A program made the position numbers and the translations under genes. A stretch of 64,000 nucleotides of DNA from Pseudomonas sp. CFBP 13711 (lineage in GTDB: Bacteria; Pseudomonadota; Gammaproteobacteria; Pseudomonadales; Pseudomonadaceae). Each line of letters starts with the position of its first letter. Position 1 is the stretch's first letter. The notes beneath the pieces are model-generated. The model had not been told where the DNA came from. It saw only the letters and a list, made by a program, of their open reading frames with translations, and did no database searches. The stretch spans positions 122,518-186,517 of the forward strand of contig NZ_JACYVI010000005.1 of NCBI RefSeq assembly GCF_014842265.1, written 5' to 3'. Shown here in pieces: positions 1 to 9,048 of this stretch.

Positions 1-277
1 CTCACTCCCACAAGTTCAGTGGCGTACCTGAGATGTTGAGTCAGCCCAGATCCTGTGGGAGCGAGCTTGCTCGCGAAGACTGATGCTGAGTCACCACAGA
101 AAATAGCTGAAGGCTCCAGCCTCTTCGTGAGCAAGCTCACTCCCACGAGTGCAGCGGCGTGCTCGAGATGTCGAGTCAACCCCATCCTGTGGGAGCGAGC
201 TTGCTCGCGAAGACTGATGCTGAGTCACCACAGACAATAGCTGAATGCCCACAGATCTTCGTGAGCAACCTCTTCCC
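1..277. repeat. Two tandem ~135-bp units containing REP-type palindromes
   Basis: A block starting ctcactcccaca recurs at about 136, and a decayed third start lies at about 270, giving a period near 135 bp. Each unit holds the sequence gtgggagcgagcttgctcgc (56 and 190) and its partial complement gtgagcaagctcactcccac, so each is a REP doublet (REPIN-like). The same core recurs at 46613, 51297 and 56201. Short open frames here are repeat artefacts. No gene is seen before 325. Confidence 0.8.
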
Positions 278-324
278 AACAAAAAGCGCAGCTAACTCTC
301 AGGCTGCAAGCGGGCATTTCGAGA

Positions 325-1713
325 TCAGCTGAACTGCGAGGCCAGTTCGCGCAACAGCACTTCGGCCTCCAGCACTTTCTTCACGACGTCCTGAGCTTTC
401 TCGCGAGAGAGCTTCAGACGCTCGAGCAGCTCGTCCGGAATGCTTTCCAGAGGGCCGGAGCCGATGCCTTCCTTGCGCAGCAGCCTCACCGCCAGGCATA
501 CCAGGTTTGCATACTTGTGATGCTCACCTGCGTAGTGCGGGTCGTGCTGAAAGCGCAGGGCGATGACCAGCTCCTCCGGCATGTCCCAGTTGCGCATCAG
601 CCAGGAGCCGATCTGCTCGCGGCTGATGCCCAGCAGATGCTGTTCGACGTAGCTGTGATGCAGGTGCGGATTGACTTCGATCTGGCGGCAGATCAGCGAA
701 AAGTGCGGCGGAAACACATGCGCCAGCAGCAGATAACCGAAGTTGTGCAGCAAACCGGCGAGGTAGGTCAGGCCACTTTCCGGGCGCTCGGCACGGGGCA
801 TCGCGCGGGTCAGGCCTTCGATGATCGCAGCCGTGTAGATCGACTGCTGCCAGTAAGGCGTCGCCTGCTGCGGATGATCCTTGGGCAACGCCAGGGTTTT
901 GCCCAACGCCAGGCCGAGCGCCAGATTGATCACCAGATCAAAACCCAGCACGCGAACGATGGCGTCTTCCACCGAACGGATTTTGCCGGCTGAACCGTAA
1001 TACGGAGAGGCCGCCCAGCTCACCACCTGGGCCGCCAATGCCGGATCGGTTTCGACTACGCCGGTAATGTCGTCGATGGTCGCGTCCGGGTCGACACGCA
1101 GCTTGATAATCTTCTGCGCCGTGTCGGCCAGCGGCGGGATTTCCACCGTGGACTCCAGGCGCTGCTGAATGCGTCGGGCGGTGAAGTTCTGAACGGCTTT
1201 GGTGATCTCCTCGCGGTCGTCATCGGGACGCGTGAGGTTAGGGGTGACCGACGTCACCGGTTCGCCAAAGCGGGCAGCGCTTGCCTTGGTCAACAGCGTT
1301 TTGAAATCCTCGCTGCTGATTTCCAGCAAGAGGCCCGGCTCGCCGGAGTCGATCAGCACGGCAGGGCCAGACAGAATTCGCTCCTCATACAGACAAGGCG
1401 AGCTGGTCAGTGCAGGCAGGCCGGGCAACGTGCCGAGCTTGTGTTTTTGCAGCATGAGCTCAAGCGACTCTTTCGGAACCGCTTTCAATTTGCGGCCGGT
1501 CAACTCGGTGATGCGGTTGAGGTCCAGCAATTGGTTTTGCGGAAACAGGATAAACAGCGCGCCAACGGAGTCATCGACCAGAATGGCCTGAACCTTCTGG
1601 GCAGGCGGCAGAGACTCATCGTCAGTTACTTCACGGAAGTTGAGTTTGCCCAGCAACTGCCGAATGACAGAAGGGCAGTGTGGGCTTGTGTCGATGTGGG
1701 CAACTTCTGTCAT
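325..1713 (-). CDS. HDOD domain protein with N-terminal YbaK-like domain
   Basis: 462 aa. Residues about 1-150 resemble the YbaK/aminoacyl-tRNA deacylase-associated domain found at the front of some Pseudomonas HDOD proteins. Residues about 185-390 form the HDOD domain, a non-catalytic relative of HD phosphohydrolases, with the GLLHNFGYLLLAH segment at its core. HDOD proteins usually act in signalling or stress regulation, often linked to c-di-GMP, but no specific role can be read here. It begins 87 bp downstream of the recG stop on the same strand, so it could be read through from oxyR-recG or have its own promoter. Start is the first ATG of the frame. Confidence 0.8.
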   Translation of the reverse strand: MTEVAHIDTSPHCPSVIRQLLGKLNFREVTDDESLPPAQKVQAILVDDSVGALFILFPQNQLLDLNRITELTGRKLKAVPKESLELMLQKHKLGTLPGLPALTSSPCLYEERILSGPAVLIDSGEPGLLLEISSEDFKTLLTKASAARFGEPVTSVTPNLTRPDDDREEITKAVQNFTARRIQQRLESTVEIPPLADTAQKIIKLRVDPDATIDDITGVVETDPALAAQVVSWAASPYYGSAGKIRSVEDAIVRVLGFDLVINLALGLALGKTLALPKDHPQQATPYWQQSIYTAAIIEGLTRAMPRAERPESGLTYLAGLLHNFGYLLLAHVFPPHFSLICRQIEVNPHLHHSYVEQHLLGISREQIGSWLMRNWDMPEELVIALRFQHDPHYAGEHHKYANLVCLAVRLLRKEGIGSGPLESIPDELLERLKLSREKAQDVVKKVLEAEVLLRELASQFS

Positions 1714-1800
1714 GGCCTGTATCCAGATTCCTACAATCGCTGAAGTATAACCAGCTTAGTTGTTATAGAGGTGAGACACCCTGTTATTGCGTTGACTGCT

Positions 1801-3876
1801 TCACACTTGCCCGTATTGCTGGCCATGGCGCAACCAGCGTTCCAGCAGGGGACTGACATGGTGCGGCCAGCGTTCAAGCAGTGCCTGGGCCGCGTCCCTG
1901 ACCGCAGGCAGCAAATCTGCATCGCGCATCAGGTCAGCAACCTTGAACTGCAGCAGCCCTGTCTGACGCGTGCCGAGCATCTCGCCTGGCCCACGCAGCT
2001 CCAGATCTTTTTCAGCGATGACGAAGCCGTCGTTGGTTTCACGCATGATGCCCAGCCGCTGACGACCGATCTGCGAAAGTGGCGGGTGGTACAGCAGCAC
2101 GCAATGGCTGGCCGCGCTGCCCCGGCCGACCCGACCGCGCAATTGATGCAGCTGCGCCAGGCCCAGGCGTTCCGGGTTTTCGATGATCATCAGGCTGGCA
2201 TTGGGAACGTCCACGCCGACCTCGATCACCGTCGTTGCAATCAGCAGATTCAGATTGCCCTGCTTGAACTCGGCCATGACGGCGGCTTTTTCGGCGGGCT
2301 TCATGCGCCCGTGAATCAGGCCGACCTTGAGCTCGCCCAGCGCGCTGGTCAGTTCCTCGAACGTGGTTTCAGCGGCCTGGCATGTCAGCTCCTCGGACTC
2401 CTCGATCAGCGTGCACACCCAGTACGCCTGCCGGCCTTCGGCGCACGCATTGCGTACACGCTCGACGACTTCGATCCGTCGGCTGTCGACCACCAACACG
2501 GTGTTCACCGGCGTACGCCCAGGTGGCAGTTCGTCCAGGATCGACGTGTCGAGGTCGGCGTAGGCGCTCATCGCCAGCGTGCGTGGAATGGGGGTGGCGG
2601 TCATGATCAATTGGTGTGGGCACATCGAGCCGCCGACGCCTTTCTTGCGCAGGGCCAGACGTTGCTGAACACCGAAACGGTGCTGTTCATCGATGATGAC
2701 CAGCGCGAGATTCCTGAACTGCACTTCGTCCTGGAACAGCGCGTGGGTGCCGACCACCATCGGTGTGCCGCCGGCAATCTGCGCCAGGGATGCCGCCCGC
2801 GCCTTGCCCTTGAGTTTGCCCGCGAGCCAGGCCGTCTCTATGCCGAGAGGCTCCAGCCAGCGGGTGAAATTGATGAAATGCTGCTCGGCAAGAATCTCCG
2901 TGGGCGCCATCAGTGCAACCTGATAGCCAGCCTCCAGCGCCTGCAACGCCGCGAGTGCTGCAACGACCGTTTTGCCAGCGCCTACGTCGCCCTGAATCAG
3001 CCGCAGCATCGGCTCGTTCTGACTGAGGTCGTAGGCGATCTCATTGCCGACGCGCTGCTGCGCACCTGTGGGCGGGAATCCGAGGTTGGCGAGGAATTGC
3101 TTCGGCAGGCGTTTCGCCGGAGGCAATGCAGGCGCGCGTTGCGAGCGCAGGCTTTCACGCAGGCGTTGCTGGGAAAGCTGGTGCGTCAGCAACTCTTCAA
3201 ATGCCAGTCGGTGCTGCGCCCAGTGATGGCCCAGCGCGAGCTCTTCGACGTCAGCATCGGCAGGCGGGTTGTGCAGGTAATGAATGGCCTCAGCCAGGGG
3301 CGCGAGTTGATAGTCGCGCGCCAGCTCATCCGGCAGCCAGTCAGGCAGGCTTTTCGGGCCGAGCATCGACAGGCTCTGCTGACACAATTGCCGCAGGCGC
3401 TGCTGGGTGAGGCCTTCGGTCGTGGGATAGATCGGTGTCAGCGTCTGCTCGACAGCCACCGGCTCATCGCCGGTGATCGCGCGGTATTCAGGGTGATAGA
3501 TCTCAAGCCCCGAAGCGCCGGGCCGGGCTTCGCCGTAACAGCGCACATGGGTACCGCGCTTGAGGCCGTCCTTCTGCGCGTTGCTGAAGTGGTAAAAGCG
3601 CAGGCTCAACACGCCGGTGCCGTCGCCGATCCTGACCAGCAAACTGCGGCGCTTGCCCATCACCACGTCGGCGCCGCTGACCACGCCCTCGACCACCGCG
3701 TCCTGGCCCGGGCGCAATTCGCCGATGGGCACGACGCGAGTCCTGTCCTGATAACGCAACGGCAGGTGAAACAGCACGTCTTGAATGTTCTCAAGACCGA
3801 CTTTCGCCAGCTTTTCAGCCATTGCCTCACCGACGCCTTTTAGCGCCGTGACCGAGACATGAGACAGCTCCGTCAT
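1801..3876 (-). CDS. recG: ATP-dependent DNA helicase RecG
   Basis: 691 aa, the usual RecG length. RecG remodels stalled replication forks and branch-migrates Holliday junctions. An N-terminal wedge/OB domain (about 1-230, with LPLRYQDRT) is followed by a superfamily 2 helicase core: Walker A as GDVGAGKTVVA, the DEQH box as IIDEQHRFGV, motif III as TATPIPRT, and motif VI as QLRGRVGRG. The start lies 8 bp downstream of the oxyR stop, so the two are probably co-transcribed, as known for oxyR-recG in P. aeruginosa. A long open frame on the opposite strand is a GC-rich shadow. Confidence 0.97.
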   Translation of the reverse strand: MTELSHVSVTALKGVGEAMAEKLAKVGLENIQDVLFHLPLRYQDRTRVVPIGELRPGQDAVVEGVVSGADVVMGKRRSLLVRIGDGTGVLSLRFYHFSNAQKDGLKRGTHVRCYGEARPGASGLEIYHPEYRAITGDEPVAVEQTLTPIYPTTEGLTQQRLRQLCQQSLSMLGPKSLPDWLPDELARDYQLAPLAEAIHYLHNPPADADVEELALGHHWAQHRLAFEELLTHQLSQQRLRESLRSQRAPALPPAKRLPKQFLANLGFPPTGAQQRVGNEIAYDLSQNEPMLRLIQGDVGAGKTVVAALAALQALEAGYQVALMAPTEILAEQHFINFTRWLEPLGIETAWLAGKLKGKARAASLAQIAGGTPMVVGTHALFQDEVQFRNLALVIIDEQHRFGVQQRLALRKKGVGGSMCPHQLIMTATPIPRTLAMSAYADLDTSILDELPPGRTPVNTVLVVDSRRIEVVERVRNACAEGRQAYWVCTLIEESEELTCQAAETTFEELTSALGELKVGLIHGRMKPAEKAAVMAEFKQGNLNLLIATTVIEVGVDVPNASLMIIENPERLGLAQLHQLRGRVGRGSAASHCVLLYHPPLSQIGRQRLGIMRETNDGFVIAEKDLELRGPGEMLGTRQTGLLQFKVADLMRDADLLPAVRDAAQALLERWPHHVSPLLERWLRHGQQYGQV

Positions 3877-3884
3877 ACCGTCCC

Positions 3885-4814
3885 TTAACTCGCTTCAGCC
3901 TGAGCTTTCGGACGAGCGACGGAACACAGACGAATCGAATCAGCGAGGATTTCGATGGCTTTCGGACGCGGGAAGCTGGCACGCCAGGCGATTGCCACAG
4001 TGCGGAATGGTACTGGCGGCGACAGCGGACGGACTTCGATCACGCCGGGTGCGTAGTGATGGCTGTCGACAGCGGACATCGGCAGGATGGAAATACCCAG
4101 TCCTGAAGCGACCATGTGCCGAATGGTTTCCAGCGAGCTGGACTCCACCGTGGTGTGCTTGGCAGCATCGCCGCCCTTAACCAGCGTCGGACAGGCTTCG
4201 AGCACCTGATCGCGGAAGCAATGACCTTCGCCCAGCAACAGCAGGCTCTTGTCGTTCAGTGCCGAGGCATCAATGGTCTTTTTCTGGGTCCATGGATGAT
4301 CGGCAGGCATCAGTACGTAGAACGGCTCGTCGTACAGTGAAAGCGTCAGGACATCAGCCTCGTTGAACGGCAGGGCGATGATGATCGCGTCGAGCTCGCC
4401 ATTGCGCAGCTTGTCGCGCAGCACGTGGGTGAAGTTCTCCTCGATGTACAACGGCATCTGCGGGGCGACCCGGTGCAGTTGGGGAATCAGGTGAGGAAAA
4501 AGATACGGGCCGACGGTGTAGATCGCGCCGACTTTAAGCGGCGCGGTCAGCTGGTTCTTGCCGGTCTGGGCCAGTTCACGAATGCCCTGGGCCTGTTCGA
4601 GGACCTTCTGCGCCTGAGCCACGATGCCCTCGCCAACCGGCGTCAGACGTACGGCACTCTTGCTGCGCTCGAAAATCAGCACACCGAGTTCATCTTCCAG
4701 CTTCTTGACGCCCACCGACAAGGTCGGCTGGCTGACGTGACAGCGTTCAGCGGCATGGCCGAAATGCTGCTCTTGAGCGAGGGTAACGATGTAGCGCAAT
4801 TCTGTGAGGGTCAT
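3885..4814 (-). CDS. oxyR: LysR-type peroxide sensor OxyR
   Basis: 309 aa. The N-terminal winged helix-turn-helix (about 1-60) is followed by a substrate-binding-like regulatory domain. The redox cysteines fall exactly at C199 and C208 in GEGHCFRDQVLEAC, the disulfide switch of E. coli OxyR, which supports OxyR rather than a generic LysR call. It activates catalase and alkyl hydroperoxide reductase genes on H2O2 exposure. First gene of a probable oxyR-recG operon. 91 bp separate it from the tonB stop at 4906 on the same strand, so its promoter lies in 4815-4905. Confidence 0.97.
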   Translation of the reverse strand: MTLTELRYIVTLAQEQHFGHAAERCHVSQPTLSVGVKKLEDELGVLIFERSKSAVRLTPVGEGIVAQAQKVLEQAQGIRELAQTGKNQLTAPLKVGAIYTVGPYLFPHLIPQLHRVAPQMPLYIEENFTHVLRDKLRNGELDAIIIALPFNEADVLTLSLYDEPFYVLMPADHPWTQKKTIDASALNDKSLLLLGEGHCFRDQVLEACPTLVKGGDAAKHTTVESSSLETIRHMVASGLGISILPMSAVDSHHYAPGVIEVRPLSPPVPFRTVAIAWRASFPRPKAIEILADSIRLCSVARPKAQAEAS

Positions 4815-4905
4815 AACGTGCGTCCATGAAGTTGCGGCCCCAGCATAGCGGGTGCAATCGATAGACGCACGTTATCAACCCGTCGCGGCTGACAAAATTC
4901 TGGTT

Positions 4906-5649
4906 TCAGCGTTTATCCAGGGAATAAACGAAGGGAGCGACCACTTCCAGCGACCCGTTCTTCAGCAATTCCGGCGGCGGCTTGGGCAATGGCTGCGCGC
5001 GGCGGATCATTTCCAGCGTCGCTCGATCCAGTGATGCGCTGCCCGAGCCTCCGGCCAGTTCATAGGACAACACGCGGCCTTCGCCATCGACCACGAAGCG
5101 CAGACGACTGGTGCCCTGCATGCCCCGACGTCGAGCATCTTCCGGGTACCGCTTGAACTTGCTCAGGTGACTCAGCAATTCACCCTGCCAAGTGGGTAAT
5201 GCATTGCTTGGCGGCGTGGGCGGAGCAGGTTGCGGCGACGCTGACTTCTCCGGCTTGGCGTTTGACGGCGGGGCGTCCAGCGGCTTGTCGTCGGCTGGCT
5301 TCTCTTCCTTCGGCGGCTCGACCTTTTTCACAGGTTTTGGCGGCTGTGGTTTGGGCTTGGGCTTGACCGGCTTGGGTACGGCGATTTCGGCCTTGGGCGC
5401 TTCGGCGACTGGCGGAATCGGCAGTTGTTCTTCAGGCGCAGGCGGCTGCGGCGGTTGCACGACTTTTGGCGGTGGCGGCGGGGCGGGCTCGGGAGCAGGC
5501 GCCAGCTCGACCATCATCGCGGCCGGCGGCAGCTCGATGGCCTGCGAGGAGGGCCAGCGCAATGCGACGACAATCGCCACCGCATGGACCGCCAGCACCA
5601 ACAACAGACTACCGCTATAGCGCGTCAGCTTTTGGCGCGTATTGATCAT
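4906..5649 (-). CDS. tonB: Energy transducer TonB
   Basis: 247 aa. A single N-terminal membrane segment (about 12-32) is followed by a long Pro/Lys-rich spacer (about 45-150, with EPAPPPPPKVV and KPKPKPQPPK) and a TonB C-terminal domain (about 155-247) containing YPEDARRRGMQGTSRLRF. It carries proton-motive energy from ExbB/ExbD to outer-membrane receptors for siderophores, haem or B12. Its start overlaps the end of exbD by 4 bp (ATGA), so it is the last gene of exbB-exbD-tonB. Confidence 0.95.
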   Translation of the reverse strand: MINTRQKLTRYSGSLLLVLAVHAVAIVVALRWPSSQAIELPPAAMMVELAPAPEPAPPPPPKVVQPPQPPAPEEQLPIPPVAEAPKAEIAVPKPVKPKPKPQPPKPVKKVEPPKEEKPADDKPLDAPPSNAKPEKSASPQPAPPTPPSNALPTWQGELLSHLSKFKRYPEDARRRGMQGTSRLRFVVDGEGRVLSYELAGGSGSASLDRATLEMIRRAQPLPKPPPELLKNGSLEVVAPFVYSLDKR

Positions 5650-6071
5650 TTCTTGCCGACCGTCTCGAGACCTACCAGGCCTACCTTCAGGTAGCCAGCG
5701 CCGCGCAGGGCGTTCATGACGTCCATCAGGTCGCCGTAGTCGACGCCCTTGTCGGCCTGGAAGAAGATCGTGGTGTCTTTCTTGCCTTTGGTCTTGGCAT
5801 CCAGCACCTGACCGATCTGCTCGCGGGCCACTTTTTCATCGCCCAGATACAGGCTCTGGTCGGCTTTCACGCTCAGGAAAATCGGCTTCTCGGGTCGAGG
5901 CACCGGCTTGGCGGTAGAGGCAGGCAGGTCAACTTTGATGTCTACGGTTGCCAGCGGGGCGGCAACCATGAAGATGATCAGCAGGACCAACATGACGTCG
6001 ATGAACGGCGTCACGTTGATTTCGTGGTTCTCGGCGAGCTCGTCGTCGCCTTCCTTCAAATGCAGGCCCAT
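5646..6071 (-). CDS. exbD: Biopolymer transporter ExbD
   Basis: 141 aa, normal length. One membrane helix (about 20-45) carries D25 in TPFIDVMLVLL, the conserved proton-conducting aspartate of ExbD. The rest is a periplasmic domain. With ExbB it forms the inner-membrane motor for TonB. The start follows the exbB stop by 3 bp and the stop overlaps tonB by 4 bp. Confidence 0.95.
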   Translation of the reverse strand: MGLHLKEGDDELAENHEINVTPFIDVMLVLLIIFMVAAPLATVDIKVDLPASTAKPVPRPEKPIFLSVKADQSLYLGDEKVAREQIGQVLDAKTKGKKDTTIFFQADKGVDYGDLMDVMNALRGAGYLKVGLVGLETVGKK

Positions 6072-6074
6072 GGT

Positions 6075-7052
6075 TTACCCCATCTTTACCATGTGCGGCG
6101 ATTGGCTGCGCTCGACCGCAGGCTGGTGATCCAGGTCGCGACTGACCAGCAATAGAACCTGCGCCGAAGCGTCGGACACTTGCGCCTTGTAGCCGGCAAT
6201 GGAGCGGGCGAAGACGTTGTAGATGACGACGGCAGGAATCGCGGCAACCAGACCCAGCGCGGTGGCCAGCAAGGCCTCGGCGATGCCCGGCGCCACAACA
6301 GCCAGGTTGGTGGTCTGGGTTTTGGCGATGCCGATAAAGCTGTTCATGATCCCCCATACGGTGCCAAACAGGCCCACAAACGGCGCAGTCGAGCCGATGG
6401 TGGCCAACACGCCGGTGCCCATGCTCATGTTGCGGCCGCAGGCGGCTACCAGGCGTTCAAGGCGGAAAGCGACGCGCTCTTTGATGCCTTCCCGTTCGCG
6501 GGTGTTAACCGACAGGCGCATCTCTTCCAGTGCGTCGTGCACCAGCAAATGGGAAAGGGTGCCTTCTTTCTTCGCCCCTGCGCTGGCTTCGTCCAGGTTG
6601 CGTGCACGTTTCAGCGCAGCGATTTCGCTCCGCAGACTACGCTTGGCGCCCAGCAGTTCGAAGCCCTTGGCAATCCAGATGGTCCAGGTAATGACCGATG
6701 CAATGGCCAGACCGATCATCACGGCTTTGACGATGATGTCCGCGTTCTTGTACATACCCCAGGGCGAGAGGTCGTGGGACATGCCCAGGCTGTTATCTTC
6801 CGCAGCGGCATCAAGCGACTCAACCGGAGCAGATGCCGGGGTCAGTTCTTGAACGCCTGGCGTTGTCGCAGGGTCAACCGGAGTGGCGGTTGGCGCCTCG
6901 GCCTGTACGGCGGGCTTTTGTACGGGAGCGTTGGAGTCGGCGAGCGCTATGGGCGTCAACATCAGGCTGAACAGCAGCGCGGCAATGGCGCGTCCTGCGC
7001 GTGGCAGACCTCGGTTGGCAATGGACGAAGCGGGGGTTTGAATAGATGTCAT
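6075..7052 (-). CDS. exbB: TonB-system energizer ExbB with signal peptide
   Basis: About 325 aa. The chosen ATG gives a typical signal peptide (RAIAALLFSLMLTPIALA before DSNAP). The frame is open further upstream to a GTG at 7100, but that would put charged residues ahead of the signal and has no visible ribosome site. After a Pro/Ala-rich periplasmic stretch come three membrane helices of the MotA/TolQ/ExbB family, with the conserved GLFGTVWGIMNSF and GIAEALLATALGL segments. It forms the pentameric channel around ExbD. The N-terminal extension is common in Pseudomonas ExbB. Confidence 0.93.
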   Translation of the reverse strand: MTSIQTPASSIANRGLPRAGRAIAALLFSLMLTPIALADSNAPVQKPAVQAEAPTATPVDPATTPGVQELTPASAPVESLDAAAEDNSLGMSHDLSPWGMYKNADIIVKAVMIGLAIASVITWTIWIAKGFELLGAKRSLRSEIAALKRARNLDEASAGAKKEGTLSHLLVHDALEEMRLSVNTREREGIKERVAFRLERLVAACGRNMSMGTGVLATIGSTAPFVGLFGTVWGIMNSFIGIAKTQTTNLAVVAPGIAEALLATALGLVAAIPAVVIYNVFARSIAGYKAQVSDASAQVLLLVSRDLDHQPAVERSQSPHMVKMG

Positions 7053-7144
7053 GCTGGCCCGACCTGATATGAAAATAGGTGTTCGTTCTGAGAGCGTCAC
7101 GCTGGCGCGAGGCGAGCGGAGGAGAACAAAGGACCGTCATTATT

Positions 7145-7163
7145 GCAAGTAATTCTTGTTAAC
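7145..7163. promoter_or_regulatory. Candidate Fur box upstream of exbB
   Basis: The 19 bases gcaagtaattcttgttaac agree with the 19-bp Fur consensus at about 10 positions by eye and are AT-rich with partial dyad symmetry. They lie 93-111 bp upstream of the exbB start, and iron repression of exbB-exbD-tonB is usual. They also lie upstream of the divergent gene at 7265. This is a weak motif call. Confidence 0.35.
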
Positions 7164-7264
7164 AAAAGTAAGAGCGTCTCTTTTTTCATGAGAATGCGTC
7201 CCAATGGTCGGTTTTGCAGCCCGCTTTACAGGCTTAAATTCAACAAGTGATGTGGAGATTGGAC

Positions 7265-8125
7265 ATGTCAGCGCCATCCGTTTTGATTGCTGGATGTGGC
7301 GATATCGGGAGCCGACTGGCCTCCCAACTTATGCCCGATGACTGGACCGTGTACGGCCTGCGCCGCTCGGTAGAGAAACTGCCCAACGGCGTGCTAGGCG
7401 TCAGCGGCGATCTTTTCGACCCCCGCATTCCCGCTCACTGGCCGGAAGGGCGACTGGATTACCTGGTCTACTGCGCCACACCTACTGACCGGGATGAGGC
7501 GGGTTATCGCGCGGCTTATGTCGAAGGCCTTCGGCACGTGCTGGGCTGGAGCGAGCGCAGCGGACAGAGGCCGAAGCGGATATTGTTCGTGTCCAGCAGC
7601 AGCGTCTATGGCCAGCAGCACGGCGAGTGGGTTGATGAAACGTCGCCTGTCGAAGCGACCGGGTACTCAGGCCAGGTCATGCGCGAAGCTGAACAAGTGG
7701 CGTTGGACAGCGGTGTGCCAGCTACCATCGTCAGGCTGACCGGGATTTACGGCCCGGGACGCAGTGATCTGATGAACCGTGTACGTCAGGGCTACAGTGT
7801 TGCAACTGATCCGCCCCTGTATGGCAACCGTATTCATGCTGATGACGCGGCCGGGCTGCTGGCGTTTTTGCTGCGTGCGGCTGCAGACGATGTAGCGCTG
7901 GAAGACTGTTATATCGGCGTTGACGATGCGCCCGCGCCGCTGGCCGAAGTGGTCGACTGGATGCGTCAGCGTCTGGGCGTCACAGAGTGGTCGGATGAGC
8001 ACAACGTGCGCCGCGCCGGCAGCAAGCGCTGCAGCAACGCCCGCGCCAAAGCGCTGGGCTGGACGCCGCTTTATGCGACTTATAAAGAAGGGTATGAGGC
8101 GATGCTGGCAGACCAGCCGAACTAG
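7265..8125 (+). CDS. NAD-dependent epimerase/dehydratase-like protein (YeeZ type)
   Basis: 286 aa from the ATG at 7265, chosen because GGAG lies about 7 bases upstream; an earlier GTG at 7247 lacks such a site. The N-terminal Rossmann fold shows the nucleotide-binding GCGDIGSRL (about 9-17). The SSSSVYG and TGIYGPGR motifs of extended SDR enzymes follow. The catalytic Tyr is present in the ATGYSGQVMREAE region, but the usual Lys four residues later is not obvious, as in YeeZ-like members. Substrate unknown. It is transcribed away from exbB. Confidence 0.8.
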   Translation: MSAPSVLIAGCGDIGSRLASQLMPDDWTVYGLRRSVEKLPNGVLGVSGDLFDPRIPAHWPEGRLDYLVYCATPTDRDEAGYRAAYVEGLRHVLGWSERSGQRPKRILFVSSSSVYGQQHGEWVDETSPVEATGYSGQVMREAEQVALDSGVPATIVRLTGIYGPGRSDLMNRVRQGYSVATDPPLYGNRIHADDAAGLLAFLLRAAADDVALEDCYIGVDDAPAPLAEVVDWMRQRLGVTEWSDEHNVRRAGSKRCSNARAKALGWTPLYATYKEGYEAMLADQPN

Positions 8126-8144
8126 CTCGCTTTGGCGCCGATTG

Positions 8145-8237
8145 GTAGGACCGGCTTTAGCCGGGAAGGCGTCAGGTTAACAACCGGAAAATTGAGGTTG
8201 TATGGACTGGCCTCTTCCCGGCTGAAGCCGGTCCTAC
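8145..8237. repeat. REPIN-like inverted repeat, family B
   Basis: The ends read gtaggaccggctttagccgg and its near-perfect complement ccggctgaagccggtcctac, separated by about 50 bp containing a smaller inverted pair (aacaaccg / gaggttgt). A second copy with the same ends and different middle lies at 26959-27051. It sits between convergent genes, where it may also act as a transcription-stopping hairpin. Confidence 0.85.
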
Positions 8238-8253
8238 CCTGCGTATGCGATAG

Positions 8254-8991
8254 TCAGTTCTTCTCAAGCACCCAGCGCTTCTCGCCCGGGCGCAGGTCAG
8301 GCATTTCAGTTGCCTGGGCGTTGTTCACCGCCTGGAACAACTCCAGCTGTTTGCCGTTGCGAACGAAAATCCACGGGTTACCGCGCTCGTTCTTCTCCAG
8401 CCACATGCTGTCGTATTCACCGCTCATGGCCGCGCAGTCGCCGGCCAGGCACAGTGCGTAGCGATCATTACCTGGCAGGCCGCTGACGCTGCCGTCTGGC
8501 AGGAATTCAACCGTGCTGCCCTGACCGTCGCCATTGACGATGGTCCACTTGCCACCAAGGTAGGCGGTGTAGAGCGCGCGCTCAAAGCTGGTGCCGGGTT
8601 GCGCGCCGGCCGGTGGGGCTTCTTTCGGCGAGCGGAAATGCTGCTCAGGCCCGGTGTCGCTGGCGCGTTGCACCAGCTCATCGCCCTTGATGGTCAGCTC
8701 ATCAGACGCATTGCCGTAGAAGTCGACGCGCAGCTTGCCGTCGGCATTGCTGGCGATCTTGCCTTCACTCAGCTCGAAGCCGTTTGAAGCAGTGGCTTGT
8801 CCGGCCTTGGTGTTGATGTTCCATTCCAGATTCGGGCCGTAGGCCAGCAGCGCCTGACGCAGGTTGCCGCCTTGGGCTGCCGCGTCGATGGCCGCCTGGT
8901 TGATCCAGGTGCCGTCCGGGCTTTTGTCGGAGTGGCTGGCGCAGCCGCTGAGCAGTGCGACCAGCAGCGAGAGGGCAAACGCAACGCGCAT
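8254..8991 (-). CDS. Putative lipoprotein, function unknown
   Basis: About 245 aa. The ATG at 8991 has GGAAGGA upstream and gives a lipoprotein signal peptide (RVAFALSLLVALLSGC, cysteine about 17), so the longer frame to 9042 is rejected. The mature part has no catalytic motif I recognise. Residues about 135-245 look like a small beta-rich domain with GKWTIVNGDGQGSTVEFLPD and a Trp-rich end. Predicted to be attached to a membrane in the periplasm. It lies 57 bp downstream of the ridA stop on the same strand. Confidence 0.7.
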   Translation of the reverse strand: MRVAFALSLLVALLSGCASHSDKSPDGTWINQAAIDAAAQGGNLRQALLAYGPNLEWNINTKAGQATASNGFELSEGKIASNADGKLRVDFYGNASDELTIKGDELVQRASDTGPEQHFRSPKEAPPAGAQPGTSFERALYTAYLGGKWTIVNGDGQGSTVEFLPDGSVSGLPGNDRYALCLAGDCAAMSGEYDSMWLEKNERGNPWIFVRNGKQLELFQAVNNAQATEMPDLRPGEKRWVLEKN

Positions 8992-9048
8992 GGGCGGAGT
9001 CCTTCCTTTTCTGAGGAGGCGGAGCGTGCTTGTGCTCCGCACCGGGAT

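Noticed and set aside
1771..3843. 690-codon open frame on the plus strand
   Set aside because: Exact antisense of recG; a GC-rich third-codon-position shadow with low-complexity Q/R/H-rich translation and no family motif.
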